Below the pieces are notes generated by a model. It was given only the letters and a program-made list of their open reading frames with translations. It searched no databases and had not been told where the DNA came from. Shown in pieces: positions 1-22,230 of a DNA stretch of 64,000 bases. Every line of letters begins with the position of its first letter. Position 1 is the first letter of the stretch. The stretch is from Epinephelus fuscoguttatus (taxonomy: Eukaryota; Chordata; Actinopteri; Perciformes; Serranidae). The translations under genes and the position numbers were made by a program. The stretch lies in assembly GCF_011397635.1 (NCBI RefSeq), contig NC_064763.1, forward strand, positions 26,921,437 through 26,985,436, read 5' to 3'.

Positions 1-259
1 ATGTTCTATATATCAATTGAAGCCTCATGATGTTTACACTCAGTGAAATATTTAAAAACAAGACTGCATGTTTTGACAGTGGCAACAGTCACTGAAATAG
101 CAATACTCTTTTTTATTTTATACATATCCTTTTCCTTAAATTGAACCCGACATACTCTTCACTAGATGCTGAAATAAAGTTCTGTGGGTTTGAACAATGT
201 TTGGCTGCACAGCATGAGTTCAAAATCATGAACAATAGCAGTCAGTTGCTTTTTAAGGG

Positions 260-560
260 GTGCATTTGTGTAGTTACATTTATTTATCAATTTTGTTATT
301 CCCTTTAGAAATGAAAAACTCCACCATTGAAATACAGAGGACCATCTCTTTGGAACAGTCTTCTCCCATCTCTGCATTCATCCTCTACATTATCGTTATT
401 CAAAACTCATCTGACAAGGACTCTTATTTGCAAAAACTCTCAACACTTCATTGATTTATTTGTAATACGTTTGTGGGTTTTTTGTGAATTGTACATCTTT
501 ACTCATTTTTAAATACTTCTTAGTCTGGAACTCTTATTCAATTATGCAATTTCTGTCTTT
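260..560 (+). mobile_element. LINE 3' coding-end remnant
   Basis: One frame around 327-450 reads like the extreme C-terminus of a non-LTR reverse transcriptase ORF (short motif YRGPSLWNSLLPSL followed by a LFKTHL-type stretch), a pattern common in L2/Rex/CR1-type fish LINEs. It is short, with no RT catalytic core, so this is a truncated dead fragment. The family cannot be set from so little sequence. Confidence 0.45.
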
Positions 561-719
561 ATCCATTTCTTTTTATGTATGATTGTTGTTATTTAATAGG
601 AGAGGTATCTTCATGAACCATTTTTGGCTTCTTATCTCTCCTACACAATGTTTTAACTTTTAATTTCTTATCCTTGTATGTGCAAATGAACTAAACTAAA
701 TTATGTGCATGGTATTTTG

Positions 720-1260
720 AACAATTATCCTCCTGATACCCTACGTCCTCATATGAGGTCGTCACATTTTTGGTTTATTTGACCTTATACCTCATTCTAC
801 TTAGCTCAGACCTGTTGTCCTTGTTCGTGGACACTTTTAGTGCCATCTAGTGGCAGTAAGACCACAATACACTAATCCATGTAAAAACAAGATGGCGGAC
901 ATCTGCAGCCGATCCCGACACAGAAGTGGACAAGCTACAAAACCTGATCACATTTTATGGTTGAAACGTGTTTATTTATGATTAATAATGTTTATAGTTT
1001 GATATGGCAACAAATTTGACCAATTTTAGCAACAGTAACAAGCTGTTAATTAGGAAGTACTCATCTGAGGACGTTGGGACTTTAGTATCATTTCCTTTGA
1101 AGACGTTGGGACTTGATTATTGTCTCGTTTGAGGACACTGGGACTTGATTATCTTGATTATAAAGTCCCAATCTCCTCAAGCAAGACGACAATCGCCTCG
1201 CTTGAAGGCGTTGGGACTTGATTATCGTTGACAATGTAAATGTGTTATACTTATCAGGTC
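720..1260. repeat. Interspersed repeat containing a GGACGTTGGGACTTGATTAT-type tandem array
   Basis: Between about 1065 and 1230 a phrase of about 35-40 bases, built on 'GACGTTGGGACTT', recurs four times with drift, and one inverted partial copy (AAGTCCCAATC) lies between. The flanking 720-900 stretch has a short palindromic 'CCTCATATGAGG' and looks like part of the same element. No coding potential is visible. The class is not recognised. Confidence 0.5.
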
Positions 1261-1639
1261 CTATTGATCCCAAATAGCTAGGAGAAATTTAAAAAGCATA
1301 CCAAGCAGAAGTTCAGGTCTCAGTAAGTTATACATTCAAGAGGTGTATAGTTGAATAATGTCCACTGTGACTCCATAACTGATTATGTTATTGGATGCAC
1401 AGTGCAGAGGATAGTAACACCAGTCCAGGCAGACATTTTTTCATGAATCCAATCTGTTGGCCAGCTGAGCTCCGGCTCACTGTGCGCATGTTTTCCACTA
1501 GAGGGCAGGACACTGTGGCTGCGGCTGCATGGACAAACAGGCTCCGGCTGGGTTGGCCTCATCAGGGGCGGATGTTTTCTCAGTGCAACTTCCCAAACTC
1601 CCCTCCCCAACCCCAACCCCTTAAAAACCAGAGTAGACC

Positions 1640-2269
1640 CAGGCACGAAAAATGACTTCCAGGCTGATGTCTCCCTCTCTTGTATATCATCTTAAGCTGT
1701 CTCCTGTCACCTCTGCCTACACTTGGCCCTCTGCCTCTTTCCTTCAGCAGGAGAAAACCGCACTAACTGGAAACTGCACAGAGGAGAATTAAAGCACGGC
1801 CAGAGGATATTAGGTGACTCTAATAGTACTGATTTCTGCTCATTTTAAAGGCTGAAAGTGGCTCTTTTGATGCATTTGGAGCTTTGAACACAACAGCAAT
1901 AAATAGCCTAACTGAGAGTTACTCTTGTGTTGATGGTTTATGCCTGTACTCAGACTCAAATATTTCCCCCTGTAACTGCGGCAGCTTTAAACCCTGCAAC
2001 CCCGCCCCTCAGCAGCACTATCACATGAATCTGGACTCCACAGTGGATGTGAAAAAAGTTTGGAGGTCTCGCTGAAATCATTTTCTCCAACTTCTCTTAT
2101 GTTTTTTTTTTTTTTAACTTGAGGAGGCTTTTAGGTGGAGGTTTGCATCGGAAATCAGAGTCCGTCTGAGTGATTTCCCGGCTGTGATTTCTCCAATTTA
2201 TTTTTTTTTCCCTGCAGGAATACGCAGAGACAGAGAGAGAGAGGGGGGAAACGGTCTGGCTGCTTGAAG
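1640..2269 (+). other. Probable 5' noncoding exon and promoter region of the YAP gene
   Basis: A good donor (AAG|GTATGT) ends at 2269/2270 and a pyrimidine-rich acceptor (TTGACAG) ends at 2588, 30 bases before the start codon, so an upstream untranslated exon spliced to exon 1 is plausible. Its 5' end cannot be seen; a weak TATA-like 'CTTAAAAACC' lies near 1620. No open frame of note occurs here. An unspliced leader would also fit. Confidence 0.45.
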
Positions 2270-2448
2270 GTATGTGGGAGGCATGTAACGTGTTGTACGC
2301 TGCTCAGATTGACTTAAGTCAACGATCGCTGCTTTATATTGCGCTCAATCGACTTATATACCCGATGATTGAGTTTATTTTCACGGCTGAGTGACTTCCG
2401 AGATGTTACAGCTTGAAACAGACAGACAAGGACACAAAAAGTTCAAAT

Positions 2449-2474
2449 GGGGTGGGGGTGGGGGTGGGGGGGGG
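2449..2474 (+). promoter_or_regulatory. G-quadruplex-type G tract
   Basis: Four G runs of 4, 5, 5 and 9 bases are separated by single T residues, an ideal parallel G-quadruplex pattern. It lies in the short intron (or leader) just upstream of YAP coding exon 1, on the sense strand. Confidence 0.6.
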
Positions 2475-2542
2475 TTAAAAGTGTAAACAAATCCGATCAT
2501 AACTCTCAGCACTGCAAGCGCATCTGGTATTAACGGGCCTGA

Positions 2543-13380
<10,838 letters not shown>

Positions 13381-15695
13381 ACACACCCAGCTGCCGCCCC
13401 GTCACATCAAACCACATCAAATCTTCATAACATGACTGAGAATTCTGGAGAATCTTTGGTACAGAGCGACGTTACTGAGAGATTATGCTACTGTTGTGTG
13501 ATGGATTCCTAACACTACTCGCACCCTGAGGAATGAAAAAACCCTGACTCGCGCAGAAGGTGGTAAGCTGCTGGTGTTCACTCCTTTTTTTGGGCCTGGT
13601 TTTACATAGATGCATGACAGAGCATCCATTCTGACAACACTCCTTTCTCCTTAGTCATCGACCTCAGATCGTCTCTGGTGAAGCGCGTCACAGTTAATTT
13701 TAGACTACAGATTTCTTTTATTATTCCCACTTGGGTAATAGTGTTTGCTGCAAGCTTTTAAACAGTGTCAAGCCAATGAACTCTGCATGTAGCAGTTACA
13801 AGAATGCACAAAAAGACATGTTAAAACAGCATAAAGGTTGATCAAACGATAATTAACAGAAACAACAGATATTAGGAATGGGAATTGACAAGATTTCCTT
13901 GAAACCAATGCCATTATCCTGATACCTGATTGATTTCTCTGTGAAAAAGGTCGGCCCACACAAGTTTTCAGCATCAGCACCTCTGTTTTATTAACATATC
14001 TGTCTAAGCACAGTCTAGAAACAGAGTAGAAAAAAAGCATTATCATTTTGAACACATTACAAGCAACACTGTTGTCATCTTTGTGAAATGAAGCCACCCT
14101 TTCCTCCCCTCCGCCATGACTCTGTTTTGCAAGTTTTCAGCTGTTAAAATGCACAAGTTTGACGTCATTGTTTTGCAACAGCATCCCTCAGAAAAACATG
14201 TCGACATCGATAAAAAATACTGATAAGCTCCAAGGCATATGACTCCCAAAGATCACACAATTTGGAGCCAGCTCTCAATCCCATCCTTAAAAGAGATACC
14301 CACATTCCCCTTGATTACTTCATATAGTTTGTGGGATAAAGAGAAAAGAACATCTCGTGTTGCTGTGTCTAAGCAGCCTGTAATTTGGGATTTTAATGCT
14401 CATAGTTGTCTGAAACATGTTCCTAAAATGCATGAGGATTGAGAGCGAGGGATGAATCAAATAATTTAACACTACACTGGTTCCATAAACCAAAACAAGT
14501 CCCTCACATTACCAGGTTACACAGAAACACCAAGGAAGGGAGGGGAGGACGCACCCTTGTGGTGAGCTAATGAAAGGTAAAGAACACTAACAGGAGCACA
14601 GTTTGCTCTCAAACTTTAAATTAAAAATTCACACAAGCCAAAAAACAGTATTAACAGCCTTGTCAGAGTCACTTATAAGCCTGCATGGAATATCTACAAC
14701 TACAAAAAAAGTGTGATTTTAGGATGTCTGTTTACAGAAAGGAGCGCTGGAACATAAAGTGGATCCACAGTAAACAAGCACATGTTCAGTATAATGCAAT
14801 CCAACACAACTGAGGGTTTCCCCCACAATAATCCTGAAGCATCTGGTCGTCTGATCAATTTAGTTAATGAATGACAGCCTAACTATAGTCACATAAGATA
14901 TATATATATATATATATAGCCTTTCCTGTGTTAAGTAGTTTTATTTTATGAAAGTGTGTTACGAACACTGCAGACAAACCCGCAGCAGTCTCACTATAAA
15001 ACACATTTTTTTTAAAGTTGCTAATATTCAGGTTTTGTTAATACTGTTTTTATTGTTGTGCTGGATTGCATTTTATTGCAGTGTTCCAGTCATTTTTTCC
15101 CACTCCAGCATTGAATATAAGCTTCACAAAGGTAGTATTTATTGGAGATTTGTGTTACTGGATTGCATCATATTGTACAGTTGTAATTTTATTCTGTCCA
15201 CCCCTTGTTTTAGAAAGGATGCCACATAGTTGCCATCAGGGCCTGGACAGTTTCTCTCCTTAGTGTGCAGCAGATTTTAGCTCTCATAAAACATAAATTA
15301 AAAAAAAATTCAATTAATCCCTTTTCTTACTTTTCCCATTATTGGCTTGATACATTCCTAATAATTTCTCCTTTTCAAATCTTAAGCATCTGTTCATTCA
15401 CTGGCATCATAGGTTTGGTTTCCTCCACAGAAAGACACACAAACAGCAACCGTCTCAGTCACATTTGTAAAGTTTTAGCTCCTTAACTACAAATGTCCAT
15501 GCATCTCCAAAATCAATAAGCAGACTCTTGAAACTTGTTTGTTGTGAAATTTCTCAGTCTGGTTTTGTACACATGGCATAGTGGATCACAGTATCATCAT
15601 CCTTTTCTTTAAATAATACACCTTATATAAAGAAAACTCACAACAAAAATATAAATGACCAAAAATAAAGGCCAAAATTACAGTCATCTTTACAG

Positions 15696-16014
15696 CAGTG
15701 GTTCCCAACTGGTCCAACCCTAGGGTCGGGATTTCTCCTTGGTTATTAGGTCTACACAATTTAATATAATCAGAGTCATACTTGAGTTTGGCCATGTGGT
15801 CAAGCTAGTTTGCTGTCTCTGTCAAGTAGCTGTCCATTATAGCAGGAAACAGCACTTCAAAATAAAATCTCTGTGCTGTCAAATTCACTTTTTTCACTGT
15901 AATAAAGTGCATTTTTTTATTACTAACTTGACACATCTGCGAGTCACTTGCGGTCCATTCAGAATGGACCCACGACCCACTTGTAGACCATGACCCACCA
16001 GCAGGGAACCAAAG
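15696..16014. mobile_element. hAT-like MITE with perfect 8-bp target duplication
   Basis: The left end reads CAGTGGTTCCCAACTGG and the right end is a degenerate inverted match (CCAGCAGGGAACCAAAG). The flanks are the identical 8-mer CTTTACAG at 15688-15695 and 16015-16022, the length expected for hAT transposition. No transposase frame remains, so it is non-autonomous. A related copy is at 54.5 kb. Confidence 0.8.
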
Positions 16015-16087
16015 CTTTACAGAGTAGTCTCCAGCAAATACAGTCTTCCATTTTAAGCCATTAATAATGTGTAAAAGGGCTTAATAT

Positions 16088-16672
16088 TAAGGGTTCCCAC
16101 ACATTTTCATTTACAAAATTTTCAAGGACCCATATTAAAGATTTTTTTTTATGTCTTGCCCCACTTGCCTGGCATTTTTAAATGTATCAGATTGGAACTC
16201 TATTCAAACATAATTTCAGCTAGCTGGCATATCTGACGGGAGAGACGAAATGTATGTGATGATAAATGAAAATTAATGATTTTACTGTTATCTTACATTA
16301 CATTGAAGGTTATTCACGGAAGATTACTCTAACAGTGTCATTATACAAAACAAAATTCTTTAACTTCCATGACTTTTCCAGGCCTGGAAAGTGTGGTTGT
16401 GAAAATTATGTGAACTTCACCCTGGGGGACAGGGGGAGAAACCGTCTGAAGAAATGACAGGTACTTTACAAAAAGCAATGTAGGGAGAGACAAGCCACCT
16501 GCTTTTGAAACTAGATTGTTGTATCATAAAAGGTCAGTAAAATCCACGCAGCACTGTGAGCTGACACATCTTTAGTAGTTAAGGGGGAGTGGTATAGATT
16601 TCCAGGCCTGGAAAGTGTGGTTGTGAAATTCCATGACTTCTCCAGGTTTTTCATGACTGGGAACTCTGAGTA
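16088..16672. mobile_element. Probable MITE interrupted by a 194-bp templated segment
   Basis: The outer part starts AGGGTTCCCACAC and ends CATGACTGGGAACTCTG, resembling a fish DNA-element with internal 'CCATGACTTTTCCAGGCCTGG' phrases. Inside it, 16405-16598 is a near copy of 19403-19598, and a 30-base direct repeat flanks that insert (16375-16404 and 16599-16628). The class of the outer element is inferred from its ends only. Confidence 0.5.
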
Positions 16673-18050
16673 ACAGTGTTAACTCCCTTCCATGTTAGAA
16701 TATTTATAAAACACTATTTTAAAAGTCAGTCTTTGGTAATTAATTGCACAACAGAAGCAAGTTTCAAGATCATGCTAACATATTTTCATACTGTATGGAT
16801 TAGATGCCTGAAACAGGAAAACTTGTTCATGTTTCTGAAGTTGCTTAATACTCAGCAGTGACGTAAACTGTGTGTTGTAAATACACTAAAAGATGCTGGT
16901 AGAATCCTTTAAAAATAATCCTGGTCAGTGCCCTTGAGATATTAGTTTGCTACCGCTCTACTGAGTTATGATTTCCTCTGTCTGCAGCTCAGTTTTCCAC
17001 TCTGAACAAGCTGTATTGTGAGTGGGAACCATTAAAATATCATGCTTTAAAAATGGATTTCAGTCAAAGGGTCATAGCATAAGTCAAGTATTCTGTTCTG
17101 CCTCCTCAGAAAAAGCAACATACTAATTGCGGATGCTGTGTTCTTGGTGTATTTTGTTCTAACTGTCTAAGTGCTATCTGGTGCTGTAATACAGAAGGCA
17201 ATCGTCAGTAAGGGGAGCTCTTTAACTCTCCTCTTTTAGTTAAACTATATAATAAGTATATAATCTGTTTTTGTTTTGTTTTTGTTTTTATCCGCTGGGT
17301 TGTTTCTGCAGTGTGTTTTTATTTTATCTGAATTTGAAGCTGTTAATTATTGGTGAGAGCATTTCTTGTAACCAGCTTCCTGTTTATATATATATATACA
17401 GTATTTAGCGGTCATTCACAATATCCCCAAATAAAGAGCCAAGTCACCCTTATCTTCTCTAAGTTAAAGTACCACGGGCCTGGAGCAACTTACTGTCCAC
17501 ACACACGATGCAACACACTACCTAGCCTTTTATTTATCTTAGCATGCATGACACCTGCTATGTATGTTCCATATAATGATGTTTTATTATCCCATTTACA
17601 GAGAGTTTGGAGGCAGTCAGATTTGTTTTGTACCTTTTTATGCATGTGCTTTATATAAATATATTTCGTCTTACTCTCACTGTAATCATTTTAAAGGAGT
17701 TTCTGTTTAATAAACTTTTAAATACACACGGCAAGTGGTTGTTTCTACTTTGTAGTGATGTGTCTAGTGTGGCTTGTGGCCTGGTTGTTTTTATTGGATG
17801 ATTGGCTTCTATTGTGTTTGTGTTTCTATGTACATACTATGTTAATTTCATTGACGTCATTTAGGTATGGCAGGAATTGACACCCAGCCAGTGGAGATTT
17901 GTGTTGTACTTCTTAAAGCTTGCCACAGTATGCAACCATTCATACTCATACTGTAAATTTATGGAATTTAAACATCCTGCAGCCGAGCATCATGTCTTGA
18001 AACTTTTGTCTTCAAAAACACTAATATGGAAACAGTTCTTTGAATATGCA

Positions 18051-18212
18051 GATACTTTTTTAAAGATATTTATAGGGGCTTTTTGCCTGTATTTGATAGG
18101 ACAGTTATGGTGTGAAGGGGAGAGAGAGGGGGAATGACATGCAGCGGAGGGGCTGGGGGTTGAAACTGAGTAGGCAGCCACCTGCTCTACCAGGTGAGCC
18201 AGGTGGTGTCCC
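18051..18212 (-). mobile_element. tRNA-derived SINE, family A copy 2 (diverged)
   Basis: It carries the same order of landmarks as the copy at 3.2 kb: a TTTTGCCT...TTTGATAGGACAG phrase, GGGGAGAGAGAGGGGGAATGAC, GGTTGAAACTG, and an A-box complement ending in GTGTCCC. Divergence is high and no target duplication is evident. Confidence 0.65.
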
Positions 18213-19059
18213 ATCAGTAAGTTACTTTATCATAAATCACAAATACTTTATTGATCACTGGAGGGAATTGTGATATGTTAAAATCACTCTGATGTATAGC
18301 ATAGGGAATTGTAAGAAAGTAAAATTAACAAGAATGTAAAAATATAAAAAATATGTGTATTATGCTGCATTATGTTTAACACTAGTATGTAAAATATTTA
18401 ACAATATAAAAATATGTGTATTATACTAATAAAGTTTTAGAAATATAAAAATGAATGTAATATGCTACAATTTACAACCAGATAGATAAGATAGATAGGA
18501 TATTTGACATTTATTTCAAACATGTAAAAAAAGACATGAACATACAAACAAGCAGACAGACAGAAAGAATTGTATTTACAAATATTTAAAAGCATAATAA
18601 AAAGCAATTGTCAGTGTATAGTTAGTTTGATTTACTCATTCATAAAGGAGTGGGAGGAGGTGTAAACTTATTAAATCCCAACTCTTCTCCATCAGTCATC
18701 GAGTGAAATGAAACAGACACCTTCCTTATGTAGAGAAACCTATAACCAAGACTTTTCTAAATATACGATTGTTGTTACCTTTTAACTTTGTCACACAAAA
18801 ATAACCCATGTATGTGTATATAATAATTACCAAAAATCTATCTTATAAAAACCCATCTTAGCATATGATGTAAATGATGAATTATCCATCAATATTACAT
18901 ATATATCTTCAGCAACTTGTCGTGCTATCTTTTTATATTTAAATAAGTGAACATGAATTATTCAAAGTATGAATATATGTAATTCTACCAGTATATACAT
19001 GTGTGTACACCCACATACCCATAAAAAATAAATACTTATATTAATACATTCTTAATTAC

Positions 19060-19061
<2 letters not shown>

Positions 19062-19104
<43 letters not shown>

Positions 19105-19117
19105 AGAGAAAGTAAAG

Positions 19118-19150
<33 letters not shown>
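19062..19150. repeat. (TA)n followed by (GATA)n microsatellites
   Basis: A run of about 19 TA units at 19062-19100 is followed, after a short AG-rich spacer, by about eight GATA units at 19119-19150. Confidence 0.95.
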
Positions 19151-19402
19151 TATTCACTCAGTGTCAGTTGCTTTCCAAAGAGCCTTGGATTTTATACATA
19201 TATTGAACTCAACATAATCACACAATCAAGTCTCCACACGTAGGATGCATATTTTGTTACACATTTGTAGATCGTTTCCCGCTCTTGAAGGCTGCAGGGA
19301 TTTAGGGATTTCCTGGAATGGGGCTCTCTGTAATTATATTTTTTTTTCATATCTGACTAACTCAGTCCTAAATGCTGAGTTTTTAAGCACTCAGTGATGG
19401 AA

Positions 19403-19598
19403 AGTTATGTGAACTTCACCCTGGGGGACAGGGGGAGAACCTTCTGAAGAAATGACGGTACTTTACAAAAAGCAATGTAGGGAGAGACATGGCACCTGCT
19501 TTTGAAAGTAGATTGTTGTATCATAAAAGGTCAGTAAAATCCACGCAGCACTGTGAGCTGACACATCTTTAGTAGTTAAGGGGGAGTGGTTATAGAGA
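19403..19598. repeat. Second copy of the 194-bp duplicated segment
   Basis: It aligns with 16405-16598 almost without gaps (by eye only a handful of differences, for example GAGAAACCGTC against GAGAACCTTC). The copy here has no flanking 30-base repeat, so it may be nearer the source state. No coding frame or terminal structure is evident. Confidence 0.8.
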
Positions 19599-20804
19599 AG
19601 GAAGTTAGGGGAAGTACCACATGTGAGGCATTTTTTGAATGACTTCTGAAGTGTATGAGTCGTCTTCTTTTTCAGCAAGGACTCGACCTCTGTAAGTATC
19701 TTTTCTTATGAGAACATTCCTTGTACCATTAATTAACTTAAATTTAAAACCTTAGTGACAAGTTTTTAACCAAGTACCTTAACTGAAGAACTGTACTTAT
19801 GTATATTTTGAGGTACTTTACCTTACTTTAGTAGTTCAGTTTAATACTACTTTATAGTTCTACTCTACATGTCAGGGGTGAATAATGTACTTTTTGTTCC
19901 AATATATTTATCTGAAAGCTGGAGTTACTTTAGATTAAATCATCCAACAGTATGTAAAGTGGTTAAAATATGCTTCACTTCCACCAGCTGTAACATTTAA
20001 ATGCTGCTTATGTGTTAAACTATCTGTTATTATATTTAAATAATATGTCATATATAATAATATAACACTCAGAAAGGAATCATTTGGCCCAACCAGTACT
20101 TTTACTTTAATCCTTTAAGTACATTTTGCTGTTTCAAACATTTATTTAAGTGAAATATTGGATTTAAGACAGCCACAGAGCGTTATTGCTACTTTCGTTA
20201 AAGTAAAATATGCAAATTATGTTCTTCCAAAGCTGCATATTTAGGAATGTTATATAACATTTGTACATTTGTATTACACAATTTGTACACAAATGGCTGT
20301 TTTACAGAAGTCTGCAGGTTGCTGGGGTTGTTTAATGTGATTTTACTTAGCAAACTGAGGTTTTCATTTATTTTTTTTATCAATTTAAAATATAGTTAAC
20401 AAGTAAATAAGATTGTTAGATGATTAGATGATTACACATTCATCTTTACAAAGTATATGGCTGGACAGGTCAGTGCAGTTGAGACAAAATTAATAGTCAC
20501 AGCGTTGGTCTTCATTTTCTATACAAAATTTGGAAAATTACAGTGTGTTTGCTATGATCAAATGTCCCAGTTTCCCAGTAGATGATGCAACAACAAAGGC
20601 ATTCCTGGCAACCGTCATGCTTTATTGATATGTGAGTGTACTGGTATTTTATGTGGGCCTAATTAATCAGTCAGAACAGGGGGTTTACCCCACAAGAAGC
20701 TACCCAAACCAGCTGTGAGACAGCTGACATTACCTGAGGGACTTACCTGAGAGAGTCCTAACCCATTTACACATCTGCTCTGTTCCATTTTCATTTCACT
20801 TATA

Positions 20805-20881
20805 ACCGGAAGCAGACAGAGCTGTGACGAGAACCTCCGCCGTCACACTGGGACTTTCCGTACCCACTGACTTGCGAAACG
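20805..20881 (+). other. birc2: Probable noncoding first exon of birc2
   Basis: The sequence ends at a strong donor (GAAACG|GTGAGT at 20881/20882) and lies in a CpG-richer stretch with an ETS-like ACCGGAAGC at 20805-20813. A matching acceptor (ATCTGTTGCAG) ends at 24134, upstream of the birc2 start codon. The transcription start is not visible; the exon limits on the left are a guess. Confidence 0.5.
20850..20859 (+). promoter_or_regulatory. Consensus NF-kB binding site
   Basis: GGGACTTTCC is an exact match to the classical kB element. It lies about 20 bases upstream of the putative exon-1 donor of birc2. The cIAP genes of mammals are NF-kB targets, so a functional site here fits established regulation; occupancy in this fish is inference. 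Confidence 0.6.
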
Positions 20882-21519
20882 GTGAGTATGGTCCACAATC
20901 GGAAAGGACTTGTTAGTCAGCTGTCTTATCTGTTGTCTCAAGTGTTTGTGCCACTCAGGCCGGACATTTTCGTTTTCCTTTCTCCGTGCTTGCTGCACAG
21001 ATTCATACGCAGGGCGTCGGAGTAAAGTTTAACAGCTGTTAGCATTAGCAGCTAGCTTTAGCAAGCTAACGCCCGTTGATCTTGTCAAACTGGTTTCTGT
21101 GGTGCGTTGAATGTCACGTCATTCGGCTAGTGCTAGCTAAGTGTTTGTTTTAGTTTATATTTGACTGCCCAACCCAATTTTAGATCCGTCTAATGCCTTC
21201 CCTAAATATTAAAAGACGTTGCTAACGTTAGCTAAAACAGAATTGAACCACAATAATACCAAAGCTAAAACCGGAAGTGCCTGGTGGTGGCGGCGGCAGC
21301 TGATCATGTAACCCGATCAGTAAGCTACTGACATGTTGAGGAAAGTACCTAGCATACCCTGCTGGAAAAACAAACCAGTCATATAAATATTGATTGTTTT
21401 TTCCCTTAAGTCTTTAGTTTATGGTGTCATATTCACCAGTAGACCCTAGCTTTACTGTCTTCACTTCCTGGTGATTTATCAGATAAATTAAGGAAGTTAA
21501 TTGTCAGCTTTGTTAAAGG

Positions 21520-22230
21520 GGCCCTCCACAGATTTTCCACATACAATGTCAGTTTACTCGTCATGAGGAGTACCACACAGCCTGGGAAAATAGTTGTATA
21601 ATGTCGTCTGTGGCTCCGGAAAAGCTTAATTAAGTCAGGGAAGATAACCCTGATGATGTCATCAGGGTTATCTCAACTTGGGCTTGGAGACTAAACATTT
21701 TTAAAGGTTTTACTTTACTCCTTCTAATCTCCACAGGGTGGCTCTGCAGACTAATGATTCCTGTTTGAATTGTCAGACAGAAGCAGGAACATTTCTGCAT
21801 TGAAATCTGGGAATGTAAACTGGTCAACCCATTTTGGAAAAAGTTGTGGATCACATAGGGAAGTGGTTGGGTATGACAGTATCTAAATCACCAAGGTCAT
21901 ACCTTATAGGGGACTGAACAGAATTTCCTGTTGTGTCAAAATATGCCCTTGTGTTAAATGTGGAGGTTGCCACAGCTGCTCAAATCATTCTGAGGCTCTG
22001 GAAAAATGCATCCTCTTCAGATTTTGAAAAATGAAGGAAATCTATGTTTGACATTGTGTCATAGGAACACATGTTAGCTAGTGGGAACGATGAAGTTGAA
22101 AGCTTTCAGAGCTGATTGGCAGGCATTTTTGTTTGTGTATGCCTGCTGCACTGTAGTGATTGGTGTTTACCTGTACTGCTGTGGTTGCTAAATTACTGTT
22201 TTGGGTTTAAGAAGGTGCAGCTACCAGGGG
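21520..22230. repeat. Unclassified interspersed repeat with central hairpin
   Basis: Phrases such as GGCCCTCCACAGATTTTCC and CTCAAATCATTCTGAGGCTC suggest an old dispersed element. It contains an inverted repeat with 15-bp arms at 21642-21656 and 21659-21673. Neither terminal inverted repeats nor an open frame was found, so class and limits are uncertain. Confidence 0.35.

Larger units (their letters stand above)
13381..17720 (+). other. YAP 3' UTR and repeat-rich downstream spacer
   Basis: No further exon is seen after the stop codon. Polyadenylation signals (AATAAA) occur near 17429 and 17709, so a 3' UTR of about 4 kb is possible, though the true end is not decidable by eye. The stretch contains the hAT-like MITE at 15.7 kb and the composite repeat at 16.1-16.7 kb, both also treated separately. 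Confidence 0.4.
17721..20780. other. Intergenic spacer between YAP gene and birc2
   Basis: It is AT-rich, with no exon-like frame and no sign of the CFAP300 gene that lies between YAP1 and the cIAP genes in human. It holds a minus-strand SINE copy at 18.05-18.21 kb, an RTE-type tail phrase (ACTTTATTGATCACTGGAGGG) at 18246, microsatellites at 19.06-19.15 kb and the second copy of the 194-bp segment at 19.4 kb. Confidence 0.6.

Noticed and set aside
1383-1655. Overlapping open frames of 86-87 codons on both strands
   Set aside because: GC-richer promoter-side sequence; no family resemblance, and frames on both strands point to chance.
14948-15263. Hydrophobic frames of 65-93 codons in the YAP 3' region
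   Set aside because: AT-rich sequence gives apparent membrane-like peptides; there are no splice context, codon bias or homologues.
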